DNA from: Leptolyngbya ohadii IS1
Lineage (GTDB): Bacteria > Cyanobacteriota > Cyanobacteriia > Elainellales > Elainellaceae
DNA: 64,000 nt
Direction: 5' to 3'
NCBI RefSeq assembly: GCF_002215035.1
Contig: NZ_NKFP01000004.1
Coordinates: forward strand, 559,726-623,725
Shown piece after piece: positions 26,839 through 37,282 of this stretch (the first letter of the stretch is position 1; each line of letters starts with the position of its first letter). The notes below the pieces were generated by a model. That model was not told the origin of the DNA and searched no databases. It saw nothing but the letters and a program-made list of their open reading frames with translations. Made by a program: the position numbers and the translations under genes.

Positions 26839-28011
26839 ATGTCAGAACTCCTATCAGAACTAATTTCAGAACGACAGGCAACCCTGCCCGATCAACAGCA
26901 AACGACAGGTTGGTTATCCCTCGCAGACTCTTTGGGCAAACAGTTTGCCGCCAGAGAAACGGAAGCGGACGAATCCGATTTATTTGTTGCCGAGAATATC
27001 GCTCGCTTGAAAGCGGCTGGATTGGCGGCTGCGGGGGTTCCTACTGACTTGGGAGGCGGCGGAGCCAGCTTTGCTGAAATGTCTGCGGTACTGCGGCTTC
27101 TGGGACGCCATAGCAGCTCGACTGCCCTTGCCTTTTCCATGCATACCCACCAGGTCATGATTCCCGCCTGGCGATGGCAGCACCAAAAAGCTCCCGTAGA
27201 CGGATTACTCAAGCGGGTAGCGGCTGAACAGCTTATTTTGCTCAGCAGTGGTGGCTCGGACTGGTTGCAGAGCAGCGGGACAGCAATGAAAGTAGAGGGC
27301 GGATTTTTGATCACAGCTTGCAAGCGATTCGCCAGCGGTGCGCCTGCTGCCAATTTGCTCATGACCAGCGCCGTGTATGACGACCCGGAGGCAGGGTCAA
27401 CCGTCCTACATTTTGCAGTTCCCATGAATGCCCCAGGCGTCGCGATCGAACCAACCTGGGAAGCGATGGGAATGCGGGGGACAGGCTCCCATGATGTCAT
27501 TCTCTCGGAGGTGTTTATCCCGGATAGCGCTATTGCGTTACGGCGGGTTCCCGGCAAGTGGCATTTTATTTTTCATCTCACCTCGATGATTGCTATCCCG
27601 CTAATTTACTCCGTTTACGTTGGAGTGGCAGAAGCGGCACGCGATCGGGCTGTGCAGCTCGCAATGAGACGACCGGATGAACACCTCTGCTATAGGGTAG
27701 GCGGTTTAGACAACGAACTCACGGCGGCAAAGCTAGCCCTTCAGCACATGATTTCCACTGCCGAAACCAGTCAGCCCAGCCTGGAAACGACGAATCAAAT
27801 CATGACGGGACGATCGCTCGTTGCGAAAGCCGTTCTTAACGTGGCGGATACAGCAATGGAAGTTGCCGGAGGAAGTGCATTCTATCGCAAGCTGGGGCTG
27901 GAAAAGCTGTTCCGGGATTTGCAGGGATCTCGCTACCATCCTTTACGAGAGGACGCTCAGCGTCAGCTGTCGGGTCAATTGGCGCTGGAATGGAATCTGG
28001 CTTCCCTATGA
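26839..28011 (+). CDS. Acyl-CoA dehydrogenase family flavoprotein
   Basis: 390 residues. All three parts of the acyl-CoA dehydrogenase fold are recognisable: N-terminal helices (GLAAAGVPTDLGGGGASFAE), middle beta domain (WEAMGMRGTGSHDVILSEVF) and C-terminal helical FAD part (VAGGSAFYRKLGLEKLFRD). In many cyanobacteria complete fatty-acid beta-oxidation is absent, so the substrate may be a non-CoA compound, as in the FMN-dependent monooxygenase-like branch. ATG preceded by AGGAAGCAGCACA. Divergent HxlR gene suggests inducible expression. Confidence 0.87.
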   Translation: MSELLSELISERQATLPDQQQTTGWLSLADSLGKQFAARETEADESDLFVAENIARLKAAGLAAAGVPTDLGGGGASFAEMSAVLRLLGRHSSSTALAFSMHTHQVMIPAWRWQHQKAPVDGLLKRVAAEQLILLSSGGSDWLQSSGTAMKVEGGFLITACKRFASGAPAANLLMTSAVYDDPEAGSTVLHFAVPMNAPGVAIEPTWEAMGMRGTGSHDVILSEVFIPDSAIALRRVPGKWHFIFHLTSMIAIPLIYSVYVGVAEAARDRAVQLAMRRPDEHLCYRVGGLDNELTAAKLALQHMISTAETSQPSLETTNQIMTGRSLVAKAVLNVADTAMEVAGGSAFYRKLGLEKLFRDLQGSRYHPLREDAQRQLSGQLALEWNLASL

Positions 28012-28051
28012 TGCGGGATAATTTTCCATTGCTAATGCCCCCATCTACAGA

Positions 28052-28639
28052 CTATGCTCCGGTTTGACTCAAAGCTCGCTCAATCCGGCGATCGGGAATC
28101 AGCCACATCCCGGCAACGGCAACATAGAGCAGGCTGGAAAACCAGGGCAGCACAAAGGCAAACGGAACTGCCAGGGCATAGACCGCCATCGACACTTTGC
28201 CCTTAAAGTCTTCGCCGATCGCAGTGGCAAGGGGAGACTCGTTTCCGTGGGAGGTGATGAGGACGCGGGTGAGGATGTAGTAGGCGATCGCCGCCATCAG
28301 CAAAACCGTGCCATACAGGGCAACGGGTAAAGGTTCAAAATGATTCTCACCTGCCCATCCAGTCACGAACGGCAGCAGCGATAGCCAGAACAGCAAATGC
28401 AGATTCGCCCAGAGGATGGAACCGTTAACGTGCCGTACCACCTGTAGCAAATGATGATGGTTATTCCAGTAGATCCCAAGATATATAAAGCTCAACACAT
28501 AGCTGAGGAATATCGGAATCAGGGGACGCAGTGCCGCAAAATCAGTTCCATGCGGAATTTTTAGCTCCAGCACCATGATCGTAATAATAATGGCGACCAC
28601 CGCATCGCTGAACGCTTCGAGCCTTCCCTTGCTCATCAT
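28052..28639 (-). CDS. TMEM175-family potassium channel-like protein
   Basis: 195 residues, six hydrophobic segments. The family signature RxxxFSDxxxAI is clear: GRLEAFSDAVVAIIITIMVL in helix 1. Bacterial TMEM175 proteins form tetrameric K+-selective channels of the plasma membrane (formerly DUF1211). The start may be either of two adjacent ATG codons (28639 or 28636). Confidence 0.87.
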   Translation of the reverse strand: MMSKGRLEAFSDAVVAIIITIMVLELKIPHGTDFAALRPLIPIFLSYVLSFIYLGIYWNNHHHLLQVVRHVNGSILWANLHLLFWLSLLPFVTGWAGENHFEPLPVALYGTVLLMAAIAYYILTRVLITSHGNESPLATAIGEDFKGKVSMAVYALAVPFAFVLPWFSSLLYVAVAGMWLIPDRRIERALSQTGA

Positions 28640-28751
28640 GATGCCCGCTCCTCCTCTCTTCCTGGAAAGTAAATTTGGGTTTTCTGTACCCTACCAGTCT
28701 TTGAGAAGGAATGACGTGCTTTCAGCCACAGGGCAGTCCCGTCTGGGCAAA

Positions 28752-31148
28752 TTACTTCCCGTCTAAAGCAGTTCGATACGCGCCGTGCAGTCGCTCCACG
28801 TATTTCTCCTGGCTGAAGTTACGGGCATTCTGCTGTCCGGCTTTGCTCAACCGATCGCGTAAAGATCGATCGCTCAAAATCTGCTCTAGCTTCTGGCGAA
28901 TGTCCCTCACATCGTAGGGGTCAACATAAAGCGCCGCGTTGCCGCACACCTCCGGCAGACAGGAAACGTTGGAGGTGATCACCGGGCAACCAAAGGTCAT
29001 GGCTTCGACGGGCGGCAGTCCAAATCCCTCGTACAGGGAAGGAAAGACAAAGCAGTATGCCCCCTGATACAGGTAGCGCAGGGCATTGGTCGAGACGTAT
29101 TCCAGCAGTCGCACCTGTTTTTTCGATCGCTTCTGGTCGAACAAATAGGCGGTTTTGCTCAGTTCCTCTTCCCAGAGCCAGCCTTTCTTACCCGCAATAA
29201 TCAGCGGCATTTCGGTGTCCAGGGTAGCGTAGGCATCCAGCAGACGACCGACGTTTTTCTTGGGTTCGATCGCGCCGACAAACAGCAGGTAATTCTGCGG
29301 CTCCAAGCCGTACTGCTGCAAGAAGAATGTCACGTCTTCCTCCTCCCCTACCTCTGGCGGTCTGAGGGCGATCGGCTGATAGGTGACAATAATGCGATCG
29401 GGATCGACCTCAAAATAGGTCAAAATATCTTGCTTGGTATGCTCCGAAACTGCAATAATTGCTGCCGATTCCTTCAGGGCATCCTGGGTTCTGTAGTAAA
29501 AGCTTTCCTTGTCGTCCAGCGTCGCGTAGGGCAAACGCAGCGGAATCAGGTCATGAATCGTGGTGATCTTCTTTGCGCCCCGCACCTGAATCGGCAGGGG
29601 ATAGGTGGCGTGCCAGATGTCGATCTTTTCGGGGACGGTGATTTGTGTGCCAATCTTCAGCTTTTTGTACAGTACGTTCGCCAGGTCATAGCACTGGGGC
29701 AGATTAAACGAGGCGGCATACCTGAGGAAGTCATCGCTGTACTGTCCCCGCTTCACGACCAGATTGCTGCTGGTATCCCGTCGCTTTGCCCGATAGAGCG
29801 GTCCCGATAAACTCTTCAGCAAACCCTTCAACACAAACAGCAGATTGCGATCGCGCTCCTGATTGTCGAAGAAATAGACTTCGTCCAGGACGGCATTCTT
29901 TTTGTATCCGCTGCGGCTCAGCAGCACGTCAATTTCGGCTCCCAGCTCGGTGAGTGCCTGGATCAGGCTCAGCCCATAGGTTTTGATGCCCGTTCCCTTG
30001 GTGAGCTGCAAGTTATAGCCGTCGATCAGCACCCGGACTCCCGCTAAATCCTTTCTGTCAGCGGTAGAAGCTGGGGCGATCGTCCTTACGGGCTTTGCTT
30101 CTGCTTTGGTGTGAACAGAGGTGTGAACAGAATTTGCTTCTGGCGCATCAACCAGCCCCGGCACACAAACGACATAGCCTCCCCGTTTCACGATCGACTG
30201 CGGCGACCAAGTAGTAATCCAGCCGTTTTCGTCCGTTGCCGTCAGGGTTTCTTCTTCAGCGCCGGGGGGTGTGGGTGTGGGAATGGGGAGCAGGGATGCC
30301 CAGTAATCTCGATGGGCGTGGAAGTGAACCCCCGAACTGGACAGCTTTAGCTTGACCGGAATGCCGTTAATATTGTCCGATCGCACCGTGCCATCCGCCG
30401 GATCATCGTGACCCACCAGCAGGGGACGCTCCTTGAGATCCTGGACTTTTTGCAGCAGCGCGATCGTTTCGGGCTTCACTTCTACCCCGTCCTGAAAACA
30501 GGAAATCCAGCCGATCGTCGGATCATTGAGCCAGTAGCTAATCCCCGCATTCAGCGCCGCCGCCGGACGATACTGGGGCAGTTTCAGCAGCTCGACCTGA
30601 TGGCGATTCGCAATATTTTGATTCTGAGCCGCTTTGTCTCCCTCCGAACCGTTATCCACCACAACGACGGGAATGTTGAGCGCCAGAATTTGCGGCAGCG
30701 ATCGCTCCAGGGCATCCGGGCGGTTATGGGTAATCAAAACGGCAGCGGCAGGCTGATAATTACTCTCCAGATCGTAGAAACGATCGACGGCATCCATCTG
30801 TTCAAACAGCGCCTTCAGATCATTCTCGTCGGTGGCAATAAATTCTGCGATCGGAGACTGGGCGTACACCACAAACACGGCATTCGCATACACGGGGTGA
30901 AAATTTTGGGCGATCGCGGCTCCAAGGGGCTGAGCAATTTCAGCAATGCGTCCTTTATGAATCACCGCAAAGGCGAGCTGCTCCGGCGACAGGACAGAAG
31001 ACACGCTGTAGGGATAGGTGCCGGGAAACGGCTCAAAAAACTCACCGGGCGCAAGAATGGCATCGAGGGGCTGGGCGTGCTGCTGAAGGAAATCCCGCAC
31101 CTGCACCCAGTACAAATCATCGATCGGAAATGCCGCTGAGAATGCCAT
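28752..31148 (-). CDS. GT2-GT4 fusion glycosyltransferase
   Basis: 798 residues. N-terminal about 130 residues of unknown type; residues about 134-330 form a GT2-like domain ([28 protein letters not shown], then [14 protein letters not shown]); residues about 370-795 form a GT4-type GT-B domain ([64 protein letters not shown], and [20 protein letters not shown]). It likely adds sugars to a surface polysaccharide from nucleotide sugars at the cytoplasmic membrane face. The GT2 part lacks an obvious DxD and may be inactive. A short Pro/Thr insert at about residue 290 is encoded by heptamer-like sequence (about 30265-30305). Confidence 0.88.
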   Translation of the reverse strand: MAFSAAFPIDDLYWVQVRDFLQQHAQPLDAILAPGEFFEPFPGTYPYSVSSVLSPEQLAFAVIHKGRIAEIAQPLGAAIAQNFHPVYANAVFVVYAQSPIAEFIATDENDLKALFEQMDAVDRFYDLESNYQPAAAVLITHNRPDALERSLPQILALNIPVVVVDNGSEGDKAAQNQNIANRHQVELLKLPQYRPAAALNAGISYWLNDPTIGWISCFQDGVEVKPETIALLQKVQDLKERPLLVGHDDPADGTVRSDNINGIPVKLKLSSSGVHFHAHRDYWASLLPIPTPTPPGAEEETLTATDENGWITTWSPQSIVKRGGYVVCVPGLVDAPEANSVHTSVHTKAEAKPVRTIAPASTADRKDLAGVRVLIDGYNLQLTKGTGIKTYGLSLIQALTELGAEIDVLLSRSGYKKNAVLDEVYFFDNQERDRNLLFVLKGLLKSLSGPLYRAKRRDTSSNLVVKRGQYSDDFLRYAASFNLPQCYDLANVLYKKLKIGTQITVPEKIDIWHATYPLPIQVRGAKKITTIHDLIPLRLPYATLDDKESFYYRTQDALKESAAIIAVSEHTKQDILTYFEVDPDRIIVTYQPIALRPPEVGEEEDVTFFLQQYGLEPQNYLLFVGAIEPKKNVGRLLDAYATLDTEMPLIIAGKKGWLWEEELSKTAYLFDQKRSKKQVRLLEYVSTNALRYLYQGAYCFVFPSLYEGFGLPPVEAMTFGCPVITSNVSCLPEVCGNAALYVDPYDVRDIRQKLEQILSDRSLRDRLSKAGQQNARNFSQEKYVERLHGAYRTALDGK

Positions 31149-31340
31149 TGCTCTGCCCCCTAGTCACCAATCTCCCATTTAATCACCAGATCTGCCCAGT
31201 TGCCTGAATACCCAAAAATGGGAAGCACCGTCATCGAGTACTAGAAGCGATTCGAGTCTGAATAATATTTCTCCAAACGAATATTTAAAAGAATGTTCAA
31301 CCAGTTCCTCCAAGGCTTTGCTTTTCGTAAAGAAATAATC

Positions 31341-31355
31341 GTTGTGGTACCATCT
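31341..31355 (+). promoter_or_regulatory. Shared 14-bp element upstream of the first methyltransferase gene
   Basis: GTGGTACCATCTCTG at about 31343-31357 recurs as GTGGTACTATCTCTG at about 32852-32866, in each case upstream of a cluster methyltransferase gene. The 350-bp gap 31149-31498 holds the divergent promoters of the GT fusion and this operon; nothing else in it is recognisable. Confidence 0.4.
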
Positions 31356-31498
31356 CTGGCAGTATTTGTCCGATCTCGGTGGCTCTGAGCTTGGTTTGAA
31401 GGGGTTCTAGCCTTAAAGAGGTTATCCAGTTTGGCAATGATTCGGTCAGGACGATCTAAGCAGCGTGAAAACCAGAAGGGCAGACAAGAGGGCGGACG

Positions 31499-32752
31499 AT
31501 GATTGCTGAAGATGAGAATTTGATCCTGTGCGTTGATGCATCCTGGTCAACAGATTCTATCGTGGTCGTGCAAGGGTGGGTGCTGGGCAAAACGGAACCC
31601 GTTCAGGCAATGGAAATTTGTGTGGATGGGGTGCAAGTGCCAGTCAAGCTGTATTCTCGTCCGGATGTTCAGGCTGCTTACCCTGCCTACAGCGGTGCCA
31701 ATTGCGGCTTCATCGCTGAAATTCCCAGAATCGTCCGTCACGATACTACTTTTAAGGTTGCAACAAACAGCAGTACGCTGCTCCGAACTTTATGCCTCGG
31801 TGGAGAAAATCCGACCCGCTCCCACGGCTTTCCCGACGCCAGCACGTTGTTTGATGAGTTTGTGCGGAAGGTCAACACCGAGCGACTGCGCGTTCTGGAA
31901 ATTGGATCGCGAGTCGTGGTATCGGGCAGCAGCAGCAAGCGATCGCTTTTCCCCAATGCCGCTTCCTACACAGGATTCGACTATTACCCTGATGACAATA
32001 CCGATGTGGTTGGGGATGCTCATCAGCTTTCTAAATACTTTGAGGGTCAGAAATTCGACGCTGTTTTCTCTTGCTTTGTGCTGGAGCATTTAGCGATGCC
32101 CTGGCGGGTCGCTCAAGAGATTAGCAAAGTGCTGGAGGTGGGAGGACTCACCTTTCATACCACCCATAACGCCTGGCCCATCCACGAGTATCCCTGGGAT
32201 TTCTGGCGTTTTTCCGATCAGGCTCTTAAAGTTCTATTCTCGCCGCCGCTGGGATTTGAGGTGATCAAAGCAGGCTATTTTGAGCCAGTGAGAATGCATT
32301 TTGTAGAATCCGATCCGGGCAGAGGCTTAGAAGGACTGGCAATGGGTCAGGCGTTTAGCGGCGTTTCTGTTCTAGCAACTAAGACCGCCGAGTGTAACCA
32401 GCTCCACTGGAATGTGAGCGTAGAGGCAGCCCTGGGACAAGAAAGCCACTATCCTCAGCCCGATCCGGTCTCGTCCCGCAATGCATCGGTGAATCGTGCT
32501 GTTCCGGCGATCGATCTCACAAATCGTCGGATCGACCCCTGGGGAACCGTTCGATCGCAAGAGTCGCCCTCCCAAGAAGGGGAATCTCAAGAACTTCAGG
32601 ACAAGATACAGCGTCTACAGAAGAGGGTTCAAACCCTGAAGGGAAAACTGGACGCTTCAGAGAATGAGATCGCGGCAATGAAGAGCAGCAAGTTCTGGCA
32701 GCTCAGATCTCGCTGGATCAGACTCAAGACAAGGTTTTTGGGGCGTTCATGA
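31499..32752 (+). CDS. SAM-dependent methyltransferase with coiled coil and SKFWQ tail
   Basis: 417 residues. Residues about 5-105 form a beta-sandwich-like module (VVVQGWVLGKTEPVQAMEI, YSRPDVQAAYPAY, NCGFIAEI) seen at the N-terminus of some polysaccharide enzymes. Residues about 120-290 are a class I methyltransferase: LRVLEIGSRVV, FDAVFSCFVLEHLAMPWRV. A coiled coil (about 360-390) leads into IAAMKSSKFWQLRSRWIRLK, ending at the C-terminus. That last block is nearly identical in the next four proteins. Likely methylates a glycan residue or an acceptor in surface polysaccharide synthesis. Confidence 0.85.
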   Translation: MIAEDENLILCVDASWSTDSIVVVQGWVLGKTEPVQAMEICVDGVQVPVKLYSRPDVQAAYPAYSGANCGFIAEIPRIVRHDTTFKVATNSSTLLRTLCLGGENPTRSHGFPDASTLFDEFVRKVNTERLRVLEIGSRVVVSGSSSKRSLFPNAASYTGFDYYPDDNTDVVGDAHQLSKYFEGQKFDAVFSCFVLEHLAMPWRVAQEISKVLEVGGLTFHTTHNAWPIHEYPWDFWRFSDQALKVLFSPPLGFEVIKAGYFEPVRMHFVESDPGRGLEGLAMGQAFSGVSVLATKTAECNQLHWNVSVEAALGQESHYPQPDPVSSRNASVNRAVPAIDLTNRRIDPWGTVRSQESPSQEGESQELQDKIQRLQKRVQTLKGKLDASENEIAAMKSSKFWQLRSRWIRLKTRFLGRS

Positions 32753-32851
32753 AGCCTATGGAAGCAGTGTTTTGCTTCAGCAGCCTGGATACGGTTTCAC
32801 GATAGAGCTTGCTATGTGACCTGGATCGGAGTGCGTTAGAAGACGATCGGC

Positions 32852-32870
32852 GTGGTACTATCTCTGCATA
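32852..32870 (+). promoter_or_regulatory. Second copy of the GTGGTAC-YATCTCTG element with -10-like CATAAT
   Basis: GTGGTACTATCTCTG is followed by CATAAT. It lies about 55 bases before the second methyltransferase gene and matches 31341-31355 at 14 of 15 positions. Confidence 0.4.
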
Positions 32871-32922
32871 ATTGGCTGGGCTTACAACATCTCCTTACTA
32901 GTAGCGGCAACTGTAGCGGCGT

Positions 32923-34095
32923 ATGATGACTCGAGAAGAAAAGATTCTGTCTGCGATTAATCCGGCTACTCAGTTGGGAATTGAAATTGGTCCTCTGAAT
33001 CGACCGATCGTAAATCGACAGATGGGAAAAGTTCGCTATGTCGATCATGTGACGACCGAAGAATTAAAGCGGAAGTATGCTCAAGACCCCAGTGTTGACG
33101 CTGATCAGATCGTGGACGTGGACTACATCTGGGGAGAGAAGCGATTGCCAGAGCTGGCAGGGGACGAAGCGCCGTTTGATTATGTGGTTGCCTCCCATGT
33201 CATTGAGCATGTACCCGATCTAATTGGCTGGCTGAGGGAAATTCATGCCGTTCTCAAGCCGGGGGGGATTCTGACGCTGGCAATCCCTGATAAACGCTAC
33301 TGTTTCGACTACTTTCGCCAGCCGACCGAGCCTGCCCAAGTGGTAGAAGCGTATCTGCTAGGCAGCCGCAAACCCTCACTGCGGCAAATATTTGAATTTC
33401 ACTCGCAAATTGTTTTCTGGCAGGGGCAACCGGGCTGGAATCATGAGGTAGAACCCGATGACCTAGCACGCTTGTATACGGATCAGGTTGCCTGGAGCAT
33501 CACCCATCAGGCATCGATCGATCACGCCTACTATGATGTTCACTGCTGGGTCTTTACGCCTCGTACCTTTTTTCATCTGCTACGGACGCTAACAGCGCTT
33601 GACCTATTTGACTTCAAGCTAGTCCAGTACCACGAACCGACTGGGTGCGAGTTCTTTGTCAGTCTGGAAGCGATGGATCTAATGAAGAATCCAGACGATC
33701 GCAAAGCCATCCAGCTTGAGAGCATCCCAATCATCGATCGTGATGTGCCGCAAAGTTCTCAATGCGAATCATCTCTCAAGGTCGATTGTGATGCGCCGCA
33801 AGATTCCCAGCCTGATGTGGAGGACGCTAGTATTCTGGCGCTACGAGCTGAACTAGAAGCCGAACGGGAAGCTCGCAGAGTTGCTGAAGCACAGCTCCGG
33901 GAACATCAGGAAAAGATTCGGCGTTTACAGGAAGAACACCGGGAGAAGGTTCAGCAGCTGCGACAGAAAATTAGCAACCTGAAAGCCAGGGCGGAGAACT
34001 CCGAGAACAATATTGCTGCAATGCAAACCAGTAAGTTTTGGCAGCTTCGATCCTATTGGGTGAGATTAAAAGCTGGATTAGCAGGAGATTCCTGA
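32923..34095 (+). CDS. SAM-dependent methyltransferase with coiled coil and SKFWQ tail
   Basis: 390 residues. Class I methyltransferase about 1-250: IEIGPLNRPI as motif I, FDYVVASHVIEHVPDLIGWL, LKPGGILTLAIPDKRYCF. From about 295 a highly charged coiled coil (ALRAELEAEREARRVAEAQL and following) leads to NIAAMQTSKFWQLRSYWVRL at the C-terminus. Adjacent tandem ATGs at 32923 and 32926. Second member of the five-gene series; acceptor unknown. Confidence 0.85.
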   Translation: MMTREEKILSAINPATQLGIEIGPLNRPIVNRQMGKVRYVDHVTTEELKRKYAQDPSVDADQIVDVDYIWGEKRLPELAGDEAPFDYVVASHVIEHVPDLIGWLREIHAVLKPGGILTLAIPDKRYCFDYFRQPTEPAQVVEAYLLGSRKPSLRQIFEFHSQIVFWQGQPGWNHEVEPDDLARLYTDQVAWSITHQASIDHAYYDVHCWVFTPRTFFHLLRTLTALDLFDFKLVQYHEPTGCEFFVSLEAMDLMKNPDDRKAIQLESIPIIDRDVPQSSQCESSLKVDCDAPQDSQPDVEDASILALRAELEAEREARRVAEAQLREHQEKIRRLQEEHREKVQQLRQKISNLKARAENSENNIAAMQTSKFWQLRSYWVRLKAGLAGDS

Positions 34096-34166
34096 ATAGC
34101 GGAATGGGCTGAATCGAATTTGAGTGGGATATCGCAATACGTGTGAGCCAGGAAGTCAATTAACTC

Positions 34167-37100
34167 ATGAATGATCTACAGCTTTATTTTGAGTCCAACG
34201 ACAAGCGATTAATTCACAAGTGGACTCACTACTTTGAAATCTACGATCGCCATTTCTCCAGATTCCGAAACACAGACGTCTGCATACTGGAGATCGGCGT
34301 TTATCATGGCGGGTCGCTCCAAATGTGGAGAAACTACTTTGGACCCTATGCCAAGATCATTGGAGTGGATATTGACCCACGCTGCAAAGAGCTGGAAGAA
34401 GAAGGCATTGAAATCATCATTGGCGATCAGGAAGATCGCGAGTTCCTAGCCTCCCTACGATCGAAACTGCCGCCCGTTGATATCTTGATTGACGATGGTG
34501 GTCACACGATGCGACAGCAGATCATCACCTTCGAGGAGCTGTTTCCCCTAGTGAAGGAGGATGGCGTTTATCTTTGCGAGGATCTGCACACAAGCTACTG
34601 GCAGGAATATGGCGGCGGCTATCGCAACCCCAATAGCTTTATTGAGTACAGCAAAGCTTTCATTGACCAGATCAATGCATGGCACTCCTGCGATCCGGGC
34701 AGCTTCCGCGTGAACGACGTGACTCGCTCTGCCTACTGTTTGCACTTCTACACCAGCGTTCTCGTCATCGACAAACGATCGATCGCGGCACCCGTCGATC
34801 GGATGACCGGGCAATTTTCCTTTGCCGATTTCCACGCTGAGCAATTCATTAAGGCGATCGAGGCGGATCAACCCCAGCTAAAGTGCGAAATTTATAAGCC
34901 GCCTGAGTCCGTTCACACAATGGTTGCAGAGCTAAACGCCAGATATGCTGAAGCGATGGATCTGCAACAGAAAACCCAGATTCACGCCAACAATCTGGAG
35001 GCGGCACTAGAGCAAACCCGAACCCACGCCAGCAATTTAGAAACGGCACTAGAGCAGACCCGCATTCATGCCGGTAATCTGGAGGCAGCGCTCAAGCAAT
35101 CTCAAGATGGGCTAGAACAAACTCGGACTCAGCTACAGCAGGCAACCGCTGAACTCAAACAGCTTAAAAAAGAAAAAGAGCGCGAACTTGAACAGGCTCA
35201 GGCGGAGATCCAAAACCTTCGATCGCACGCAGATTTTCTGCAAGTCCATCTCAACCACGCCAATCAGGAACTCAAGCAGAAGCAGGATAAGATGCGATCG
35301 CTTCGCAAAGTTCTCGAAACCAGAGAAGCCGAAGTGCTGCGGGCGCAGGATCGGATCAGTGCGATGGAAACCAGCAAGTTCTGGCAGTTTCGCCTCAATT
35401 GGTTCCGCGTGAAGCAGACAGTAGGATTAACGGCTGAGGATATTGCTCCCTTTAAAGTCACAGACAATCTGCCCCAACTGCCGCAGGCTCGAACTCAGCC
35501 CGCAGAAAACAAGCCTGTTGTGGTGCAGCCCGCCGTCGTGAAACCTGTCCTTGATCCCTACGAACGATGGATGCAGAAGCATACGCCTCAGGCAGAAGAC
35601 CTGAAGCAGATGAAGCAAATTGCTCAGATGATGGCGTATAAGCCGCTGATTAGCGTGATCGTTCCGGTCTACAACACGCCAGAAGCTTTCCTGCGAGACG
35701 CGATCGAATCCGTGCTGGCACAGGTTTACCCCCACTGGGAGCTGTGTTTAGCGGATGATGCCTCTCCTGACCCCCATGTGAGGGAAGTCCTTGAAGAATA
35801 TGCCGGGAAGGACGATCGCATTAAAGTCGTTTTCCGGGAGGAGAATGGGCATATTTCCCGCTGCTCTAATTCAGCACTGGAGTTGGCAACGGGTGAATAT
35901 ATTGCCTTGCTGGATCACGATGATACCCTGCCCCCGGAGGCACTGTACGAGGTGGCATTCCTGCTGAATCAGCATCCTGAAGCCGATATGGTGTACTCGG
36001 ATGAGGACAAGCTAGACGCCAGCGGCAAGCGATGCCACCCCTATTTCAAGCCCGATTGGTGTCCCGATACCTTCCTGAGCTGGATGTACACCTGCCATCT
36101 GGGGGTCTACAGACGATCGGTCATCAATGAAATTAGTGGATTCCGTGTCGGCTATGAAGGAAGCCAGGACTACGATCTGGTGCTGCGCTTCACCGAGAAG
36201 ACGGACAAAATCTTCCATATTCCGAAAATACTCTATCACTGGCGGATTCACGAGCAGTCTGCTGCCAGCGGGATCGAAGCAAAACCCTATGCCTATATTG
36301 CGGCTGAAAAAGCGATCGCCGAGGCACTGGAGCGTCGTGGAACTCCTGGACGGGTGGAAGGTGTGCCCAACTATGGCGGATGCTACATCGTCAGCTATGA
36401 CATTGTGAACCCCGGTAAGGTGAGTATTATCATCCCAACGCGGGATCTGGGTAGGTTGGTCAATCAATGCCTAGATTCTATCTTTACCAAGACGACCTAC
36501 CCCAACTATGAAGTGATTCTGATTGATAACGGCAGTACGGAAGCATACACCGAGAAGGTGATTAACGACTGGCTGAACCGTGAACCGGAAAGGTTTCGCT
36601 GCTATTCGCTGCCGATTCCGTTCAACTATTCCAAGCTCAACAACTTTGGTGTGAGTAAGGCAAGCGGGGACTATCTGCTGTTCCTCAATAACGATACCGA
36701 AGTCCTTACGCCCGACTGGTTGGAGATTATGGTCGGACACGCTCAGCGCAAATCCGTCGGTGCAGTGGGTTCCCTATTGCTTTATCCTGATGACACCATT
36801 CAGCATGCTGGAGTCACGATTGGCATGGGCGGCGTAGCAGGTCATCTCTATGTTAGGATGCCGCGCACTGAGTCCGGATATTTTGGACAGTTGCGTACCG
36901 TGACAAACTACAGTGCGGTGACTGGGGCTTGTTTGATGTGTCGGCGGGACGTGTTTGAAGCGGTCGGAGGATTCAACGAGGCAATGCCTGTCGCCTTTAA
37001 CGATATTGATCTTTGCCTCAGAATCGTTCAGCAGGGTTATCACAATCTCTGTACCACTCAGGCTGTTCTCTACCACTACGAATCAAAATCTCGCGGGTAC

Positions 37101-37241
37101 GAAGATACTCCCGAAAAACAGTTGAGATTCAGCAAGGAATGCGAGTATATGCGGAAAACCTGGCAGGAGTTTTGTGAACATGATCCCTGCTACAGCCCCC
37201 ATCTTTCCCTGAACCATAGCGATTGTCGCATCAGAGAATAG
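34167..37241 (+). CDS. Methyltransferase-coiled coil-GT2-GT2 fusion
   Basis: 1024 residues. About 1-250: methyltransferase resembling the MycE/demethylmacrocin O-methyltransferase type (LIHKWTHYFEIYDRHFSRFR, ILEIGVYHGGSLQMWRNYFG, ILIDDGGHTMRQQ). About 265-400: long coiled coil with 14-residue tandem repeats (LEQTRTHASNLETA). About 400-425: ISAMETSKFWQFRLNWFRVK. About 490-720: first GT2 (ISVIVPVYNTPEAFLRDAIE, LLDHDDTLPPEALYE). About 755-1010: second GT2 (VSIIIPTRDLGRLVNQCLD, LFLNNDTEVLTPDWLE, VTGACLMCRRDVFEAVGGF). Both GT2s keep their Asp motifs. It may methylate and glycosylate the same polymer. The same architecture is split over the next two genes. Confidence 0.9.
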   Translation: MNDLQLYFESNDKRLIHKWTHYFEIYDRHFSRFRNTDVCILEIGVYHGGSLQMWRNYFGPYAKIIGVDIDPRCKELEEEGIEIIIGDQEDREFLASLRSKLPPVDILIDDGGHTMRQQIITFEELFPLVKEDGVYLCEDLHTSYWQEYGGGYRNPNSFIEYSKAFIDQINAWHSCDPGSFRVNDVTRSAYCLHFYTSVLVIDKRSIAAPVDRMTGQFSFADFHAEQFIKAIEADQPQLKCEIYKPPESVHTMVAELNARYAEAMDLQQKTQIHANNLEAALEQTRTHASNLETALEQTRIHAGNLEAALKQSQDGLEQTRTQLQQATAELKQLKKEKERELEQAQAEIQNLRSHADFLQVHLNHANQELKQKQDKMRSLRKVLETREAEVLRAQDRISAMETSKFWQFRLNWFRVKQTVGLTAEDIAPFKVTDNLPQLPQARTQPAENKPVVVQPAVVKPVLDPYERWMQKHTPQAEDLKQMKQIAQMMAYKPLISVIVPVYNTPEAFLRDAIESVLAQVYPHWELCLADDASPDPHVREVLEEYAGKDDRIKVVFREENGHISRCSNSALELATGEYIALLDHDDTLPPEALYEVAFLLNQHPEADMVYSDEDKLDASGKRCHPYFKPDWCPDTFLSWMYTCHLGVYRRSVINEISGFRVGYEGSQDYDLVLRFTEKTDKIFHIPKILYHWRIHEQSAASGIEAKPYAYIAAEKAIAEALERRGTPGRVEGVPNYGGCYIVSYDIVNPGKVSIIIPTRDLGRLVNQCLDSIFTKTTYPNYEVILIDNGSTEAYTEKVINDWLNREPERFRCYSLPIPFNYSKLNNFGVSKASGDYLLFLNNDTEVLTPDWLEIMVGHAQRKSVGAVGSLLLYPDDTIQHAGVTIGMGGVAGHLYVRMPRTESGYFGQLRTVTNYSAVTGACLMCRRDVFEAVGGFNEAMPVAFNDIDLCLRIVQQGYHNLCTTQAVLYHYESKSRGYEDTPEKQLRFSKECEYMRKTWQEFCEHDPCYSPHLSLNHSDCRIRE

Positions 37242-37282
37242 ACTAGCCCGAATCGCAATCCTTAAACCCGCTGGAGGAACGC

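Noticed and set aside
30408-31139. 243-residue plus-strand frame opposite the GT fusion
   Set aside because: Antisense to well-supported glycosyltransferase coding; no domain resemblance.
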